DNA of 64,000 bases from Manis javanica (taxonomy: Eukaryota > Chordata > Mammalia > Pholidota > Manidae), in contig NC_133169.1 of the NCBI RefSeq assembly GCF_040802235.1, forward strand, positions 41,051,034 through 41,115,033. Direction: 5' to 3'. Made by a program: the position numbers and the translations under genes. The notes under the pieces are model-generated. The model was not told where the DNA came from and did no database searches. It was given only the letters and a program-made list of their open reading frames with translations. Below, piece after piece: positions 13,501 through 25,114 of the stretch (the first letter of the stretch is position 1; the number at the start of each line of letters is the position of its first letter).

Positions 13501-15479
13501 CCTGCCTTTCTCGATCCTTTCCTTTTCATTCCTTCTTCTCATAGCACATTTTATTCTTTATAACCTGAGTGCTCACTGCCTACAAAGGGACCTGCCACAG
13601 CCTGTTGGCTAAACTGGACAGAAGCTGCGGGACAGGCTGTCGGGGCCTCCCCGGCGCCAGCACCGAGATTCTTCTGGGTCTTTCCAGAGTCAGTGAGATT
13701 ACTTATCTCAGAGACCACCTATCACAGGGAGGCAGGTGATAAAGGTGGACTCCCTTCACAGAAGTGATTCTGCTTAAATTCATTTTTGATCAAATTCTGA
13801 GTTTTTGGAAGGAAAATCTACCCACCAAATATGTAAGTGGGTATAGCAAGACATGAATTAATTTTTTACCATATTTATTATGGCAGATATACCTTTTTGG
13901 GAATTTTAAGTGTCAGGTAAGATTTTAAGCATCTTGTGTTTATTACCATCTGATAGCTATTGTTTTATTGAGCCATCAAAAAACTGTATGGGGCTCACAA
14001 AGATTAGACAACATTCCCAAGGATATACAGCTTAATCTGGGCTTCCAGTCCTGAAGTTCTGGTGTCAGAACTAACATTTTGCAGTAACACTTCTCCCCCA
14101 CACAATTCTATCTCACTGAACATCAGAGCATAATTTGGAAATACCTATTCATAGGAGGAGAAAGGATGCCTATTTCATGTGGGTATGTGGAATGTGGGGG
14201 TCATGGGTAGTATGTCAGTGCTACCATTAGGACAGCCCTTTACCAGGTGTAAGCTTCATAAAGCAGACAGCTGGGTTCAGGTCTGTATGAAGGTGCACAG
14301 TAATTTTTTCTATGATAAACTTGTGTCTACTTTTCAAAACTGAGAACTAACATTGAACCCTTGTCTGGAGGTCATGATACTAATGAATAGGAAAATATGA
14401 ACATGAAATGTCAATCAAAACACAGTCATAAACTAATGAACAGATCCATTATATGTCAATTATTTTTGTTATGTTTATTTTATGATGTTAAACTTTTTTT
14501 AAACCAATGGAAGTGAAGACTTACTCAATCCACTTAATGTATTTTAAAGAGACTTGGAAAAAGATGAATTTTTAAAAAGTCACTTTCTTATCAAAGTATG
14601 TCAGCATTTATGGCTATACACTGGGTTTAAAGTACTGTGAAATGGCAGGTACCCATCAGGCACTGTGCAACATTCTATTCAAGAAGCTTTCCTCTGATTC
14701 CTCCGGGTACCACTTCCAATATCCCCCAAGAAGCCACAAAACTGGATCCATCTCACACTCCCTGATCTTCTCCGTGTCTTTTATTTCATGAGATACAAGA
14801 AACAAATCCTGACATAAATCTACTCAAGAAAAAAAAGGTTGTGAAAAATAAGGTTCAGATTCAAGCAAAAATGACATAGGTGAAGACATAAAAATTAATT
14901 CCTGGAAATGTTATTTTACACTATTTTTACTGAGGATTCTGCAGTGAATTTCCATGTCTTAGATGCACACATATATACTTAGAAGAATATATATACATAA
15001 ATATGTCTTATACCCATATATATGTGCTTACAGAATGCATCTGCATGTGTGCATATATGTATGTATTTGTATAGATAAATGGACAAATATATTTATATTT
15101 GTTTACTTTGAAAACTCAATAGCCTCTTTGAATGTCCCAAATCTCTTGGCTGAATACTTTTGTAGTTAGATGTTCAGATACCAGAATAAGATAAGAAATA
15201 CACTTTGAACACCTGAAACCAACATTTTGCAACGTATTTTTTATTCTTCATTTTCAGACAAAAAGGACCTACTAAAAAAAGGATCAGATCATCAGTGACA
15301 CGATCCCCCCAATGGAACTGGAGCACATTATTACAATTCATGAGTCAAACATAAAACAGAGAGAACATAGTTTCAACCTATTCAAATTTAGTGTTTGTCA
15401 GTAAAACAACCAATTTTGATAGCTTTGGAAGTGATCACATGTCTTTTTTTTCTTCAAAGACTAAAATAGATATTTCAAA
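13501..15479. other. AT-rich intergenic DNA with TA/CA-rich patch
   Basis: No gene seen. An alternating purine-pyrimidine patch rich in ATAT and GTAT lies around 14965-15075. The 68-codon open run there is a product of that simple sequence. Confidence 0.5.
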
Positions 15480-16215
15480 AACTAAATAATACACAATTAG
15501 GAAATAAGGCAACAAAGTCCTTAGCATCAGTAGTCATCAATGAAATGCAAATCAAAACCAAAATGAGTTACTGCATCCAGTAGTTCCTAAAATGAAAAAG
15601 GCTGAGAAAACCCACAATTTCTGCTCATTTGGAACTACTGGTCTTAGTGTGCTCTGCTGTGAAGTGTAATATCAAGCAACCACTTTTAAAAGGGTTGCCA
15701 TAAAATTCATGATGTATCTACCAAAAGAAGTAAAAACATATGATCACAAATAGGAGGTCAAGGAAATTTTAGTCATAACAGTTCAAACCTGAAGATAGCC
15801 CAGATATCCATTGACAAAATAGTGGAAAATTAAAAGGTGATATATTCAAAGAATAAAATAAAATGTAGCAAAAAAAAGAACAAACTTCTGAAAACCAGAA
15901 GTGTGGAGTGATCATCAAAAAGATATTAAGCTGCTATACATATACACATATACATATATATGTATGTGTGTCATTTAGTTACACTGATATGACAAGAATA
16001 GACCAAACTGAAGGTTAGACATGCGAAACAGAGCAGTGGCTGTAGCTGGGTAGAATTTCCTGGAAAGGACGCGTGGGACATTTTTGCCGTGGGGAAAGTT
16101 GTGTGTCTTGATACTGGGCTTGAGTCACAAACGCATGTATGGTGGGGTGATTGATAGGCACACTTCACATGTGACTGATCTACTCTTTGTAAATTATACA
16201 GTAATTTAAAACAAA
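15480..16215 (+). mobile_element. Old L1 3' fragment
   Basis: A diverged L1 ORF2 end and 3' UTR in sense orientation. The segment near 15530-15570 matches the ORF2 block that encodes EMQIKTKMSY. It is followed by recognisable but decayed blocks (about 15720-15860) and a long 3' UTR ending near 16215. A TA/CA-rich patch lies at 15935-15975. No open frame remains. Confidence 0.7.
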
Positions 16216-16514
16216 TATCAACAAGTGATATTCAAAAATAAATACTTAGTTGACTTTTTAAACAAATAGTTTTGCAAAAATTGGAGTAGAAACATTGTAG
16301 TTAGGATTTGTATTTCACAGATTTATAAAACTCCACAATTCAATTTGCTCATGACAGTTTAGTATATGATCTGCAAATATGCAGCTTTGTTCACAGTTCA
16401 GAAAAATAGAAAAATGTATGTGCATGTGTGTGTGTATATATATGTATATGTATGCTTCGCTCTAGAAAATCTCAGATTATTTAATCTTACACTTTGGGAC
16501 AAAGAAGCATAATG
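16216..16514. other. 3' flank of the intact OR gene
   Basis: In the direction of the OR gene this is its 3' flank. A GT/TA simple repeat lies at 16421-16453. A variant poly(A) signal, ATTAAA, can be read on the minus strand at 16480-16485, about 30 bases after the stop codon. I saw no canonical AATAAA near the stop, so the true transcript end is open. Confidence 0.35.
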
Positions 16515-17453
16515 TTATTCATGACTCAAGGCTGTACACTGACCCACACACTTTCTCAGGGCTCCCTTGACCTCATTATTCCTTAGACTATAGATAACGG
16601 GATTCAGCATAGGTGTGAAGATAGTATAAAATGCTGCAACAACTTTATCAATGTTAGCTGACCCATAGGATTTGGGCCTCATATAGATAAATATGGCAGC
16701 TGCATAAAACAGTCCCACCACAGCCAAATGTGAGGAGCATGTGGCAAAAGCCTTTCTGCGGGCTTCTGCAGAACGCATCTGGAGAACAGAAGCCAGGATG
16801 AGACTATAGGAGGTCAGAATGAGGGAAAACGGGACCAGGAGCATTAACACACAGCATATGTACATGGTGTACTCAAATACAGATGTGTGGCCACAAGCCA
16901 AACGCACCAGAGCGGGTGCCTCACAGAAGAAATGGTCAATCTCATGAGCCCGGCAAAACGGGAAGCTCAGGGTGGCAGCAGCCTGCACGAGCCCATCAGC
17001 TGCCCCCAGGAACCAGGACCCCCAGGTCATTCTCAGGCATAATCGCCAGCTCATGAGGATGGGGTATCTCAGGGGGTGGCAAATAGCCACATAGCGGTCA
17101 TAGGACATGGTTGCTAAGAGGAAGCACTCTCCCCCTTCCAGAGTGATGAAGAACAGTATCTGTACACCACAGCCAGTGGGGGAGATAGACTTTCTCCCTG
17201 TCACATAGTCAGCAGCCATTTTGGGCACAATTGTGCAGACCAGCATCATGTCCATGAGGGAGAGCTGGCTCAGCAGGAAGTACATGGGTGTGTGCAGCCG
17301 GGGGTCCCGGTGAATCAGCAGGATCATGAGGGCGTTGCCCACGAGGGAGGTGAAGGCAACTGTCAGAGCCATCACAAAGAGAAACAGGTGGGCTCCTGAG
17401 TGGTTAAAGAGCCCCAGGAGGATGAAATCTGAGGTGGTGTTCCCACTCGCCAT
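16515..17453 (-). CDS. Olfactory receptor, OR2T-like, intact
   Basis: A single-exon odorant receptor of 312 residues, usual for class II ORs. ORs are seven-transmembrane GPCRs of olfactory sensory neuron cilia that couple to G-olf. Family marks in order: N-glycosylation sequon at Asn5, GN at 39-40 (TM1), [13 protein letters not shown] at 53-65, Cys95 at the start of TM3, [16 protein letters not shown] from 116, Cys177 and Cys187 in loop 2, [10 protein letters not shown] at 234-243 (TM6) and [12 protein letters not shown] at 281-292 (TM7). The sequence resembles human OR2T12, OR2T33 and OR2T8 from memory; exact orthology is unresolved. I chose ATG 17451-17453 rather than the upstream in-frame ATG at 17568. 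It starts the normal OR N-terminus, has A at -3 and G at +4, and lies just after a splice acceptor. There are no internal disruptions. Confidence 0.95.
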   Translation of the reverse strand: MASGNTTSDFILLGLFNHSGAHLFLFVMALTVAFTSLVGNALMILLIHRDPRLHTPMYFLLSQLSLMDMMLVCTIVPKMAADYVTGRKSISPTGCGVQILFFITLEGGECFLLATMSYDRYVAICHPLRYPILMSWRLCLRMTWGSWFLGAADGLVQAAATLSFPFCRAHEIDHFFCEAPALVRLACGHTSVFEYTMYICCVLMLLVPFSLILTSYSLILASVLQMRSAEARRKAFATCSSHLAVVGLFYAAAIFIYMRPKSYGSANIDKVVAAFYTIFTPMLNPVIYSLRNNEVKGALRKCVGQCTALSHE

Positions 17454-17473
17454 GGTTTCACACAGGACTGACA

Positions 17474-17497
17474 CTGTAAATGGAGAAGCAGATGAGT
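17474..17497 (-). other. Predicted splice acceptor of OR 5' UTR exon
   Basis: On the minus strand a pyrimidine-rich stretch ends in TTTACAG, with the AG at 17475-17474. It lies about 20 bases before the OR start codon. OR genes typically have one or more non-coding 5' exons spliced close to the ATG, so this is a likely acceptor. It also suggests that the 39 in-frame codons upstream are mostly intron and not protein. Confidence 0.55.
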
Positions 17498-19059
17498 TAC
17501 AGGATACACAGTGCTCCATTTCATTTTTGTTTTTGCTTGGAAAGCACTTGTGTGCTTTCAAAACCTTCATCTGCCATTAGCAAAAATCTATTAACTTTGG
17601 CATAAAATTAGCTTCAAATTTTTCTCATTTCCAAGGTTTCCATAACTACTCTTTGACTTGAGTATTGAATAATTGGCATAATTTTAACAAGTTGCCAATG
17701 AAGTGCAAATGCTTTGTTAAGTGTGGTTTTGCTCTATGTTACACTACATAAATGGACTACAGCCATATTATTCACCTATTTTCAGGTATGATTATGTTTG
17801 GCTTATATCATGTTTGGACAATATCCAGAAGCTGAGCTAAATCATTGTTTTTAGTTATATAAATCTGTGTACATGATATTGAGCTTTACACATATATAAC
17901 ATATCAAAATTCATTGAAGCCTTCCAAAAATCAGTTATTTTTCCTGTTACTGATTAATCCAGGAAGGCAATGTTACATTCCAAAGAAGAGGACTTATATT
18001 CTGAAGCCTATACGCTGAAAGAACTGAGTCTATAGGTGGAAAAATGGCTGCAGTGTAAATTGTTAGTGCCTTTGGACTGATTTTACTGAGTTATACAATG
18101 AAAACAACAGTGACCTTGGAAACATTTTCTCCCATTGTAAGACTAGAATATTAAATCACACTTTCATTGGCTGTAAAAGGTATTTTGCTGTAATGAGTCT
18201 CTTTCCTCTCAAAGTCACAAAGACACAACCTTTCCTGGATAAAGAGGATAAAATAAAACTCCATGGATATTCACCCAAGGAGACATAAATTAATTTCTTC
18301 TTCATTTCCAAGGGAATGTAAATCTTTATGGACAGTGATCTGCTGGTGCTGAAGCTGTTCTAACCTGGGGGATAAATGCAACCACAACTCCAGAGACAAG
18401 GATGATGATTTGATCTCAAGCTCTGATTTAATTCAATGAGGTTTCATAGCAGAATGGGTCCCATTATTTCAAAGGCTTTTCTCTTCCCACCCCCACTTTA
18501 CATGTCCAATTTGCAAAGCCAGGTAAACTGGAAAAATCAGTACAAAATCTCCCTCAATCCCTGATTGAATTGCTTCCACATCACCATTGTACCGGCAGCC
18601 TTCTGCTTGAGGGTTTTAGTTGGTTGGTTTAGTTAGATATCCTAGATACACACTTCCCCCTTGCCTAGTGGACCCTGCATTTACCAAAACTCTGTGATCT
18701 GCACACCACCATATCTCCAATGCATGCACCACACTCACAGTAACTATATTAAATACCTAATTATTACCTTCAATATTCCTTCCCTTAAGGACCTCAAAAC
18801 TCTCATTTCTTTTACTTGTGACTTCAGTTTTCCCTGTATGTTGACATTCCCTGTTGTTGGCAATTGATAGAATATTGAATTTGTTTAGAGACCTATGCAC
18901 AATTTAGTAGCTGTGTAATGTTGGGGAAATTTCTTAAATTTTGGTACATCTTACCAGTTTTTAAGGTTTGGTAAATTAATTGAATTATTTCATATATTGT
19001 GCAATCTTGGAAACTCTTTTCCATCTCCTTAAGCTGAAAATCTGAACCAATGAAACAGC
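17498..19059. other. Upstream region of the OR gene, no exon assigned
   Basis: AT-rich DNA 5' of the OR gene. It should hold the intron and possibly the non-coding first exon and promoter, but I could not place them. The open run at 18661-18867 has no family features. Confidence 0.4.
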
Positions 19060-19262
19060 AATGCCCTGGGGACAGCAGCACAGCATGGCGAATACAGCCA
19101 ATGGTGCTGCAACATCTCTCTTTGTTCACAGATAGTAACAGCACTAGAGAAGGTGAGGATTTAGTAACCTGGGTAACTGTTGAGCCACTGTGTTGTATAT
19201 TTAAAATCAATATGAGATTGTATATCAGTGATGCTGCAATAAAAATAAAATTTAAAGAACAA
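19060..19262 (+). mobile_element. Probable old L1 3' end with A-rich tail
   Basis: The last part resembles the decayed L1 3' terminus pattern (a tract comparable to GTACAC...AATATAATATTGTATATCAA followed by AATAAAAATAAA). It ends in an A-rich tail near 19262. The rest is too diverged for a firm assignment. Confidence 0.45.
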
Positions 19263-19299
19263 TAATGACCCTTCTGCTCTCCCCTCAGCACTTGGCAGT

Positions 19300-19570
19300 C
19301 TGCTTCCTGGCTCTGTTAATTAGTCTACTCTAGAATCCCCAAATAAATGGAACCACAGTTTTTATCCTTTTGTAAGCAACTTAATTTACTCAATATTACA
19401 TCTTCAACATTTATCCATGCTCTAACATGCTCAGAATTTCCTTATCTTTTAAGGCTGACTAATAGTTCTTTGTATGTACATACCGCATTTTGTTTAATAA
19501 TTAGTTCATCCATCCATGGACATTTGGGTTGCTTCCACTTCCTTTAGTATTATATTAAGTTCTAATTTAA
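19300..19570 (-). mobile_element. Old L1 ORF2-end fragment, inverted
   Basis: The plus strand carries the reverse complement of the L1 region for the ORF2 C-terminus. Landmarks are the phrase around 19500-19540 (TTCATCCATCCATGGACATT, then GGGTTGCTTCCAC), which corresponds to the reverse complement of the QPKCPS...DEWIKK block. Decay is strong and no frame is open. Confidence 0.7.
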
Positions 19571-21337
19571 TAAGATTCTAATAACAGATTATACATTTTT
19601 TATTTTGACAGGGTAAAGAATACTTTGACAAAAATATAGTTATTTGAACTAACTCCTGCTAAATCATGCAAAATAAATTTAGATTTTTTGAGAATATCCA
19701 CAACTTACATGAGTATTAGTTTACAAACTATATTTTCTTATTATGAAGTTTTTAGTATTGGTCAAGTATTTTGTTAAATTTGGTATCATTAGCAATTAAA
19801 TTCTCAATGGAGATCAGTGTTACATCTATGAATTTTATTTTTAGTTGAAATAAATGTATAAAAACAACCGGGGACCCTGGATTCTAATTGTCTAGTCAGC
19901 ATACTATAGCATTTATATTATTTAATGCAATGATCCTATAAGAGTGCCTAGTTTAATTAAATGAGTGGTAGGCAATTATATTTGCCTAAGATATTATAAC
20001 AAAATTCTTTTAGTAAAATTATTTTCTATATTTTCATATTACATAAGTGAGTTATAAACACTAATTAAAATGTTCATAACATGAAAAAGGACTCTAAGGG
20101 ATAATTCTAACAAGTGTAACAGGTATAAAATGTGGTTGAAGTTAATAATAAGGAATTAATTCATCTTGAAAATAAAGTATCTACAATGACATTAAATGGA
20201 AGCATGAAATATCAACATTGACTTATGTAGAAATAGGCAAATTTAGTAAATATTTTCCTTCTCTTTCTTCAGTATAGCTTCAGAAAGGTAGAGAATTTCT
20301 AACTATATTTTGCTCTGTTTCCATAGTCCTTTTGGTGCTAAAATTGTGATATCTTTGTTTGTATCACAAACCCTTCTCTTTTCAATCTTAGTAGAAGGAA
20401 CAAATATATTTTACACTTTTCATCATAATAACAGAAAATTTAGAACACTGCTTATGATTTTCTTTTCTATAAATTTCTGATCTTTATTTCCCCACCTTAA
20501 TATTAAAACTGTAGATCTTTTTCTTTTCCCCAGGATACTGAGATGACTAATCAACCTGTAGTGTAAAAAATAAAGTAGTAGCAGCCAAAACGTTTATTTG
20601 ATTGTACTGACAGTTTATTACAAGGGTTTTAACTTCATGACTCAATTGGCTAGCATATGATTCATATTCAGGATGAATAAGAGGTAGGATTTTGTTTGTA
20701 AAATTATATAGAGGCAGTGGTAAAATTGTGGATTATCTGGAGTCCAAAATCCACAAGCAAATTATATGTTGAGTTTAGCATGACCTACTCACATAGGATG
20801 AAAATGATGACCCCCAACAGGTTGCCCTGGCACCCCTCTGAGCAGCATTGTCCTAAAGCACCACTGTGGATGGAGGAAGGATCTTCTAGTCTGTCTGCAT
20901 CAGATTTGCTTATATCAGTGTCTGGAGTGCACTCTTAAGGGGTGTGGCCTTTGACGTCTTTTGCTAAAAATACCACCATATTTCTATGCCTGAGCTGTGT
21001 AAGTATGCCACTGTGGATGCCCAAGACGTTTAAAAAGAACCCCAGAGCTTCAATATACATCCACACCTCCTTTCAGAAAACTGAGATTGACTAAAATGAA
21101 AGAGACTCATTTATGAGCAAAAGTGAAATGTAAATACAGGTCCTTGAAAATGTACAATGAGTTAAAAATACAATAAGGAGTAATTAATGTGATTCTGCTA
21201 GTACTTGTCTAAACTCTGATAAGTGGGGAACATTACCAAGTATGTTATTGAGAGCCCAATATCACCATAGTGATTAAAATGATTAGCCCATGGTAGAAGT
21301 AACCTATCTTTTATGTCCTGAGGTTAATTTGGCAGTA
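19571..21337. other. AT-rich intergenic DNA, no gene seen
   Basis: No gene or clear repeat recognised. A 73-codon open run at 20717-20938 has no family features. Confidence 0.5.
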
Positions 21338-22350
21338 TCACAGCTCTGCTATAAATAACAACTTGTTTTGCATTTCTCTGATGATTAGCAATGTGGAGCA
21401 TCTCTTCTTGAAGCTGTTGACCATCTCTATTTCTTCTTGAGAAAAATGTCTAATGAAGTCTTCTGCCCATTTTTTGATCAGATCATTATTTTTTTTGGTT
21501 TTGAGTTGCATGAGTTCTTCATATATTTTGTATATTAGTCCCTTATCAGATATATCATTTGCAAAAATTTGCTCCCATTCATCAGATTGCCTTCTCATTT
21601 TGTTGGTGGTTTCCTGTGCTATGAGGTATTTTAGTTTGATGAAAATCAAATCCACAATGATATTACCTCACACCAATCAGAGTGGCAATTACCAAAAAGA
21701 CAAGAAATAAGTATTTGGCAAGGAAGTAGAGAAAAGGAAACACTTTTATGCTGTTGGTGAGAATGTAAATTTATGCAGCCATTATGGAAAACAGTGTGGT
21801 GGTTTCTCAATCAACTAAAAACAGGAACCACATATTACCCAGTAATTCCACTTCTGGCAATTTACACCCAAAAAAGCAAAATCACTAATCTGACAAAAAA
21901 AAAACACTCCTATGTTTATTGCATTAGTTACAATAGTTAAGACATAGAACAACCTAAGTGGTCATTGATGATGAATGAATAAAGATATGACACATATAAA
22001 CAATGGACTATTACTCAGTCATAAAAATAGTGATATATTGCCATTTGTGGTAACATGGATAGAAGAAGGTATAAGGCTAAATGACTTATGGAATTTCACT
22101 TATCTGTGAAATCTGAAAAACAAAACAAATGAACGAAGAAGGAAAATAGAAATAAACTCATAAAGAGAGAACAGACTTATAGTTGCCTAGGGGAGAGGAG
22201 TAAATAAAGGGCAAACCAGGTGAAGGGGATAAAGAGATACAAGCCTTCGATTATAAAATTAATTAATCATGAGGATGAATGTCCAACACAGGGAATTTAG
22301 TCAATACTACTGTAAGACATTTGTATGATGGCAGATGGTAACTATACTTA
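21338..22350 (+). mobile_element. Old L1 with 5' inversion (twin-priming structure)
   Basis: Two L1 parts meet head to head. From 21338 to about 21650 the ORF2 C-terminal region is inverted. Read on the minus strand it gives [16 protein letters not shown], then [18 protein letters not shown] and ends in REMQ. From about 21651 the plus strand continues with the block that normally follows REMQ (equivalent to TMRYHLTP), then the ORF2 end and a 3' UTR to about 22350. The two pieces meet in the L1 coordinate system almost without loss, as expected for 5' inversion by twin priming. The copy is old and coding potential is lost. Confidence 0.8.
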
Positions 22351-22869
22351 TAAAAATAAGTGTCAATTTGTGTTCATGCAATAGACTTTTAGTTTACATC
22401 TTATATGTTTGTTTGCACACAAGTACTAAAATCTGCTATAATAACAACAACATTCACAGCAGATTGTATTCACTGTACTAAGCCCTTGTAGTTTTGTTCT
22501 ATCTGGAATACTTTTCATGATTTCGTTATTGACTGTCCTTAATATTTTCAGTTTCTAAGCAAAGTTTCCAACTTGGCTGCACCTTTTGCCAATCTTGTGA
22601 CCTTGGTCTTGACTATGAGTATATGTTAATACCAGACTCCACTAACGAAAATTAAAACAACACATCTTCTTCAAAGAATAGTTTATGGGAAAATCTGCCT
22701 CTGTACAACTGTCAAATACTATAATTGCTTAATCCCATTGAACTGTGATTTTCAGTTTCTTTGTTTTAAAGGTAAGTCTATCAACATTTTCTCCTTTGGG
22801 ATGTTTAATGTAAAATGGCGAATCTTACTCGCATTTAGAATGTGACTGATCATGAGTTCAGTCAGCATT
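22351..22869. other. Intergenic DNA, no gene seen
   Basis: AT-rich sequence with no recognised gene or repeat. It lies 3' of the candidate terminal exon on the minus strand. Confidence 0.45.
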
Positions 22870-22890
22870 AAAAGTCTAGTTATGTATGTT

Positions 22891-23176
22891 TTTATTTTAA
22901 AACCTCAAGACCTCACTAAGTACAAGTGGTACATTGTGTGAAAGTAGACTTTAGGTTTCAAGTAAGATCTTCAGCCAGACTGTAGCCATTATTTTCAATA
23001 AAGTCTTCATCTTTCCTTCTTCTGAATACTTTCATGGCTGTGGTCCCAGGTTCATCAAAATGAGGTTCTAGTAACACAGGTTGGCCACTGTCAGAAGGGG
23101 GAGAATGGACTTGGTCCAAAGCGGGCAAAGCCCTCCGTGAGATGCAGGGGGCATGACAGTGATAGCCAGACATTCT
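22891..23176 (-). CDS. Candidate terminal exon of an unrecognised gene
   Basis: On the minus strand a pyrimidine-rich tract ending in CAACACAG (AG at 23178-23177) is followed by 72 open codons and a TGA at 22960-22958. AATAAA lies at 22896-22891, 62 bases past the stop. The peptide begins RMSGYHCHAPCISRR, is charged near the end (KVFRRRKDEDFIENNGYS) and finishes AEDLT. It could be the cytoplasmic tail or C-terminus of a larger protein. I do not recognise the family. The open frame extends upstream to 23359, but that part looks non-coding, so I start at the acceptor. It could also be chance or a decayed exon, since no partner exon was found in the window. Confidence 0.35.
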
Positions 23177-23853
23177 CTGTGTTGTAGGAGAGGATGGATA
23201 TACTGCTGTGAAATACATCAAGCAAATGACAGTACAGTGAACCTGGGTGGGTGAGTTGAGATTAATTAAATTCTGTTTATACATATGGGGGTAACATTGG
23301 CAAACCAATGATAAATTTACAACATCATACTGGCAAGAAAAGAAGATTTGCCCACCCATTCATCAGACTTCACACAGACGGGCTCTGTCTAAAGGGCATC
23401 TAACAGGTGATATGACCCAACCAGAAGCCACAGACTATCAGGCAGGAAGCAAGGGAAAAAATAATCTGCTGTTGCCTCCCCCACCCCCCCAATTAGTACA
23501 CTTGGTGTCTCTTGGGAAATAGACTGAAGCAGAGATCAGCATGCAAGTTCATTGGGAAATGCTGTCAGGGTCAAACCCAGGATGTGAAGGCGTCAGCCCT
23601 GGGCGCAGGGAGAAGCTGAGCTGTGATGCAGTCACAGCAAAGCTCTCAGCCCCCCTAGGAGGGGCTCTGAGGCGGCTCCTCCATGTCGGCCTGCAGGAGG
23701 GCAGGAGCTGCCCTTCTGTGTCCTCACTGAGCTTCGATAGGATGTGGCCTGTCCCCAGCAGTGGAGCATGACCTGGGGTTTAGCGCTTTTCCTCACCAAG
23801 AGCAATGCCTGTGAGGGACTCAGCTGAGAGGCGTCAGACACTGCCATTCCGAG

Positions 23854-23866
23854 CAGCAGGGGGAGC
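23854..23866 (+). promoter_or_regulatory. CTCF-like motif
   Basis: The 13 bases CAGCAGGGGGAGC match the core of the CTCF consensus (CCASYAGRKGGCRS) closely, with A where C is preferred late in the core. It is a motif match by eye only; occupancy is unknown. Confidence 0.35.
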
Positions 23867-24357
23867 AAGTCCTGCTGTCCTGAAGGGATTATATGAATGC
23901 AGGATCCCAGATTGATGTCCTGGACTCTTCATGAGCTACACTCTCTCCAAAATCAGAGTGACTAGGGTCCTTCAATGCTGCTCGTGCCGGTTGGCCGTCT
24001 GCATTTGAGCAGATGGATCATGTGTTGGGACGCATAGAAAACATCCAGTAACAATTACTAATGCAATAAATATGTGATTCCCTGGAAAATTTACTGACAA
24101 CAGGAGGGCACAAGGTGGTTTTGAAATTTTCCCGCAGGGAACATACTGAAATGAGGAGCTCAGACTTCTGCTGGCAGCTCTCACTTTTAGTTCAGAGGAA
24201 TGCTTACCATCTTCCTGATAATAAGCATTTATTATCTGTCCTGAACGGGGAGCCTGGAACTCTATTCAAGCTGGTGTAAAGCTGAGGTGACAGCCAGTCA
24301 TATTTCCCCGGGGGGCGAGCGGGCGTCCTAAGCGCACAGGCCCTTCACTGTATCAGA

Positions 24358-24370
24358 GCGCCCCCTGGCG
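24358..24370 (-). promoter_or_regulatory. CTCF-like motif, near-consensus
   Basis: On the minus strand the 13 bases read CGCCAGGGGGCGC. This differs from the usual CTCF core only by G for A at the second position. It lies in a small GC-rich patch and faces the other CTCF-like site about 500 bases to the left. Confidence 0.5.
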
Positions 24371-24439
24371 TCAGCTCCGGGGCTGAGGCCAACAGATTTC
24401 AAAAGATCTAAGGTTTTGCTTTCCCTCATATGCCCTTGC

Positions 24440-24712
24440 TCTGTGCCACAGACTGAATTGTGGCCCCCACTCCTTAAAATTCCTATGTGGATGCCCTAAT
24501 CCCCAGTGGAACAATTGTATCGGGGACAGGGGCTGTACAGAAGTAATTAAGCTAAATGAGGCCATATTGGTAAAACTGGATTCCCATAGGATCAGCGCAC
24601 TCATTAGAAGAGAAGAGATACCAGGGCCCTTGCTCTGTCTCTCAGTGTACAGTGAGGAAAGGCCATATGAGGGGACAGCAAGGCACCTATTTTCAAACCA
24701 GGAAGAAAAAAA
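24440..24712 (+). mobile_element. MaLR-type (MLT1-like) LTR fragment
   Basis: The sequence follows the known order of a mammalian MaLR LTR: a GACTGAATTGTGGCCCCCAC block, CCCTAATCCCCAGTG, AATTAAGCTAAATGAGGCCATA, then AGAAGAGAAGAGATACCAGGG and GAAAGGCCATATGAGGGGAC. This is the internal part of a solitary LTR in sense orientation, without the LTR ends or any retroviral gene. Age is high. The family name is from memory of the consensus. Confidence 0.75.
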
Positions 24713-24764
24713 ATATTTGTTGATTTTATTTCTGGATGATCTAGCTATCCACTGCTGAAAGTCG

Positions 24765-25114
24765 GCGTATTGAAGTCCTCTCTTTTATTCTTTTGTCTCT
24801 CCTATCAGATCTGTTAGTATTTGCTTAATATATAGGTGTTCCAATGTTGGGTGCATATATATTTATGATTGCCCTATCTTCTTTATGAACTAACACTTTA
24901 TTATTATATAGTTCCCTTATTTGTCTATTCCTGCTGCTTTCGGCTAAAAATCTACATGTCTAAGTATAGTTATTACTGTTATCATTTAGTTTGCATTTGA
25001 AAGGAATATCTTTTTCCATTCATTCACTTTGAGAGTCTGTCTTTAATGCTGAAGTGAGTCTTTTTAAGCAGCAATAGTAGGATCTTGTGATTTTTATTCA
25101 TCAAGTCATTCCAC
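24765..25114 (-). mobile_element. Old L1 ORF2 endonuclease-region fragment
   Basis: The plus strand reads as the reverse complement of the L1 endonuclease region. It has TTGAAGTCCTCTCTTTTATT, then TTGGGTGCATATATATTTAT and the block near 25010-25060 that mirrors the start of the QETH segment. No open frame remains. It abuts the 3' end of the younger L1-B. Confidence 0.75.

Larger units (their letters stand above)
23177..24439. other. GC-richer intergenic segment with CTCF-like sites
   Basis: Composition rises from about 23540 to 23880 and again at 24300-24390. Open runs on both strands around 23541-23868 overlap each other and show no family motif, so I treat them as GC-driven. A C-rich run lies near 23477-23491. 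Two CTCF-like motifs are listed separately. Confidence 0.4.

Noticed and set aside
14965-15110. Regulatory meaning of the TATA/GTAT-rich patch
   Set aside because: Simple-sequence DNA; no other promoter evidence.
17454-17570. In-frame N-terminal extension of the intact OR to an upstream ATG
   Set aside because: The extension does not resemble an OR N-terminus and contains a good splice acceptor, so most of it should be intron.
23541-23868. Overlapping 76 and 78-codon frames in a GC-rich patch
   Set aside because: Opposite strands, no motif and no transcript signals.
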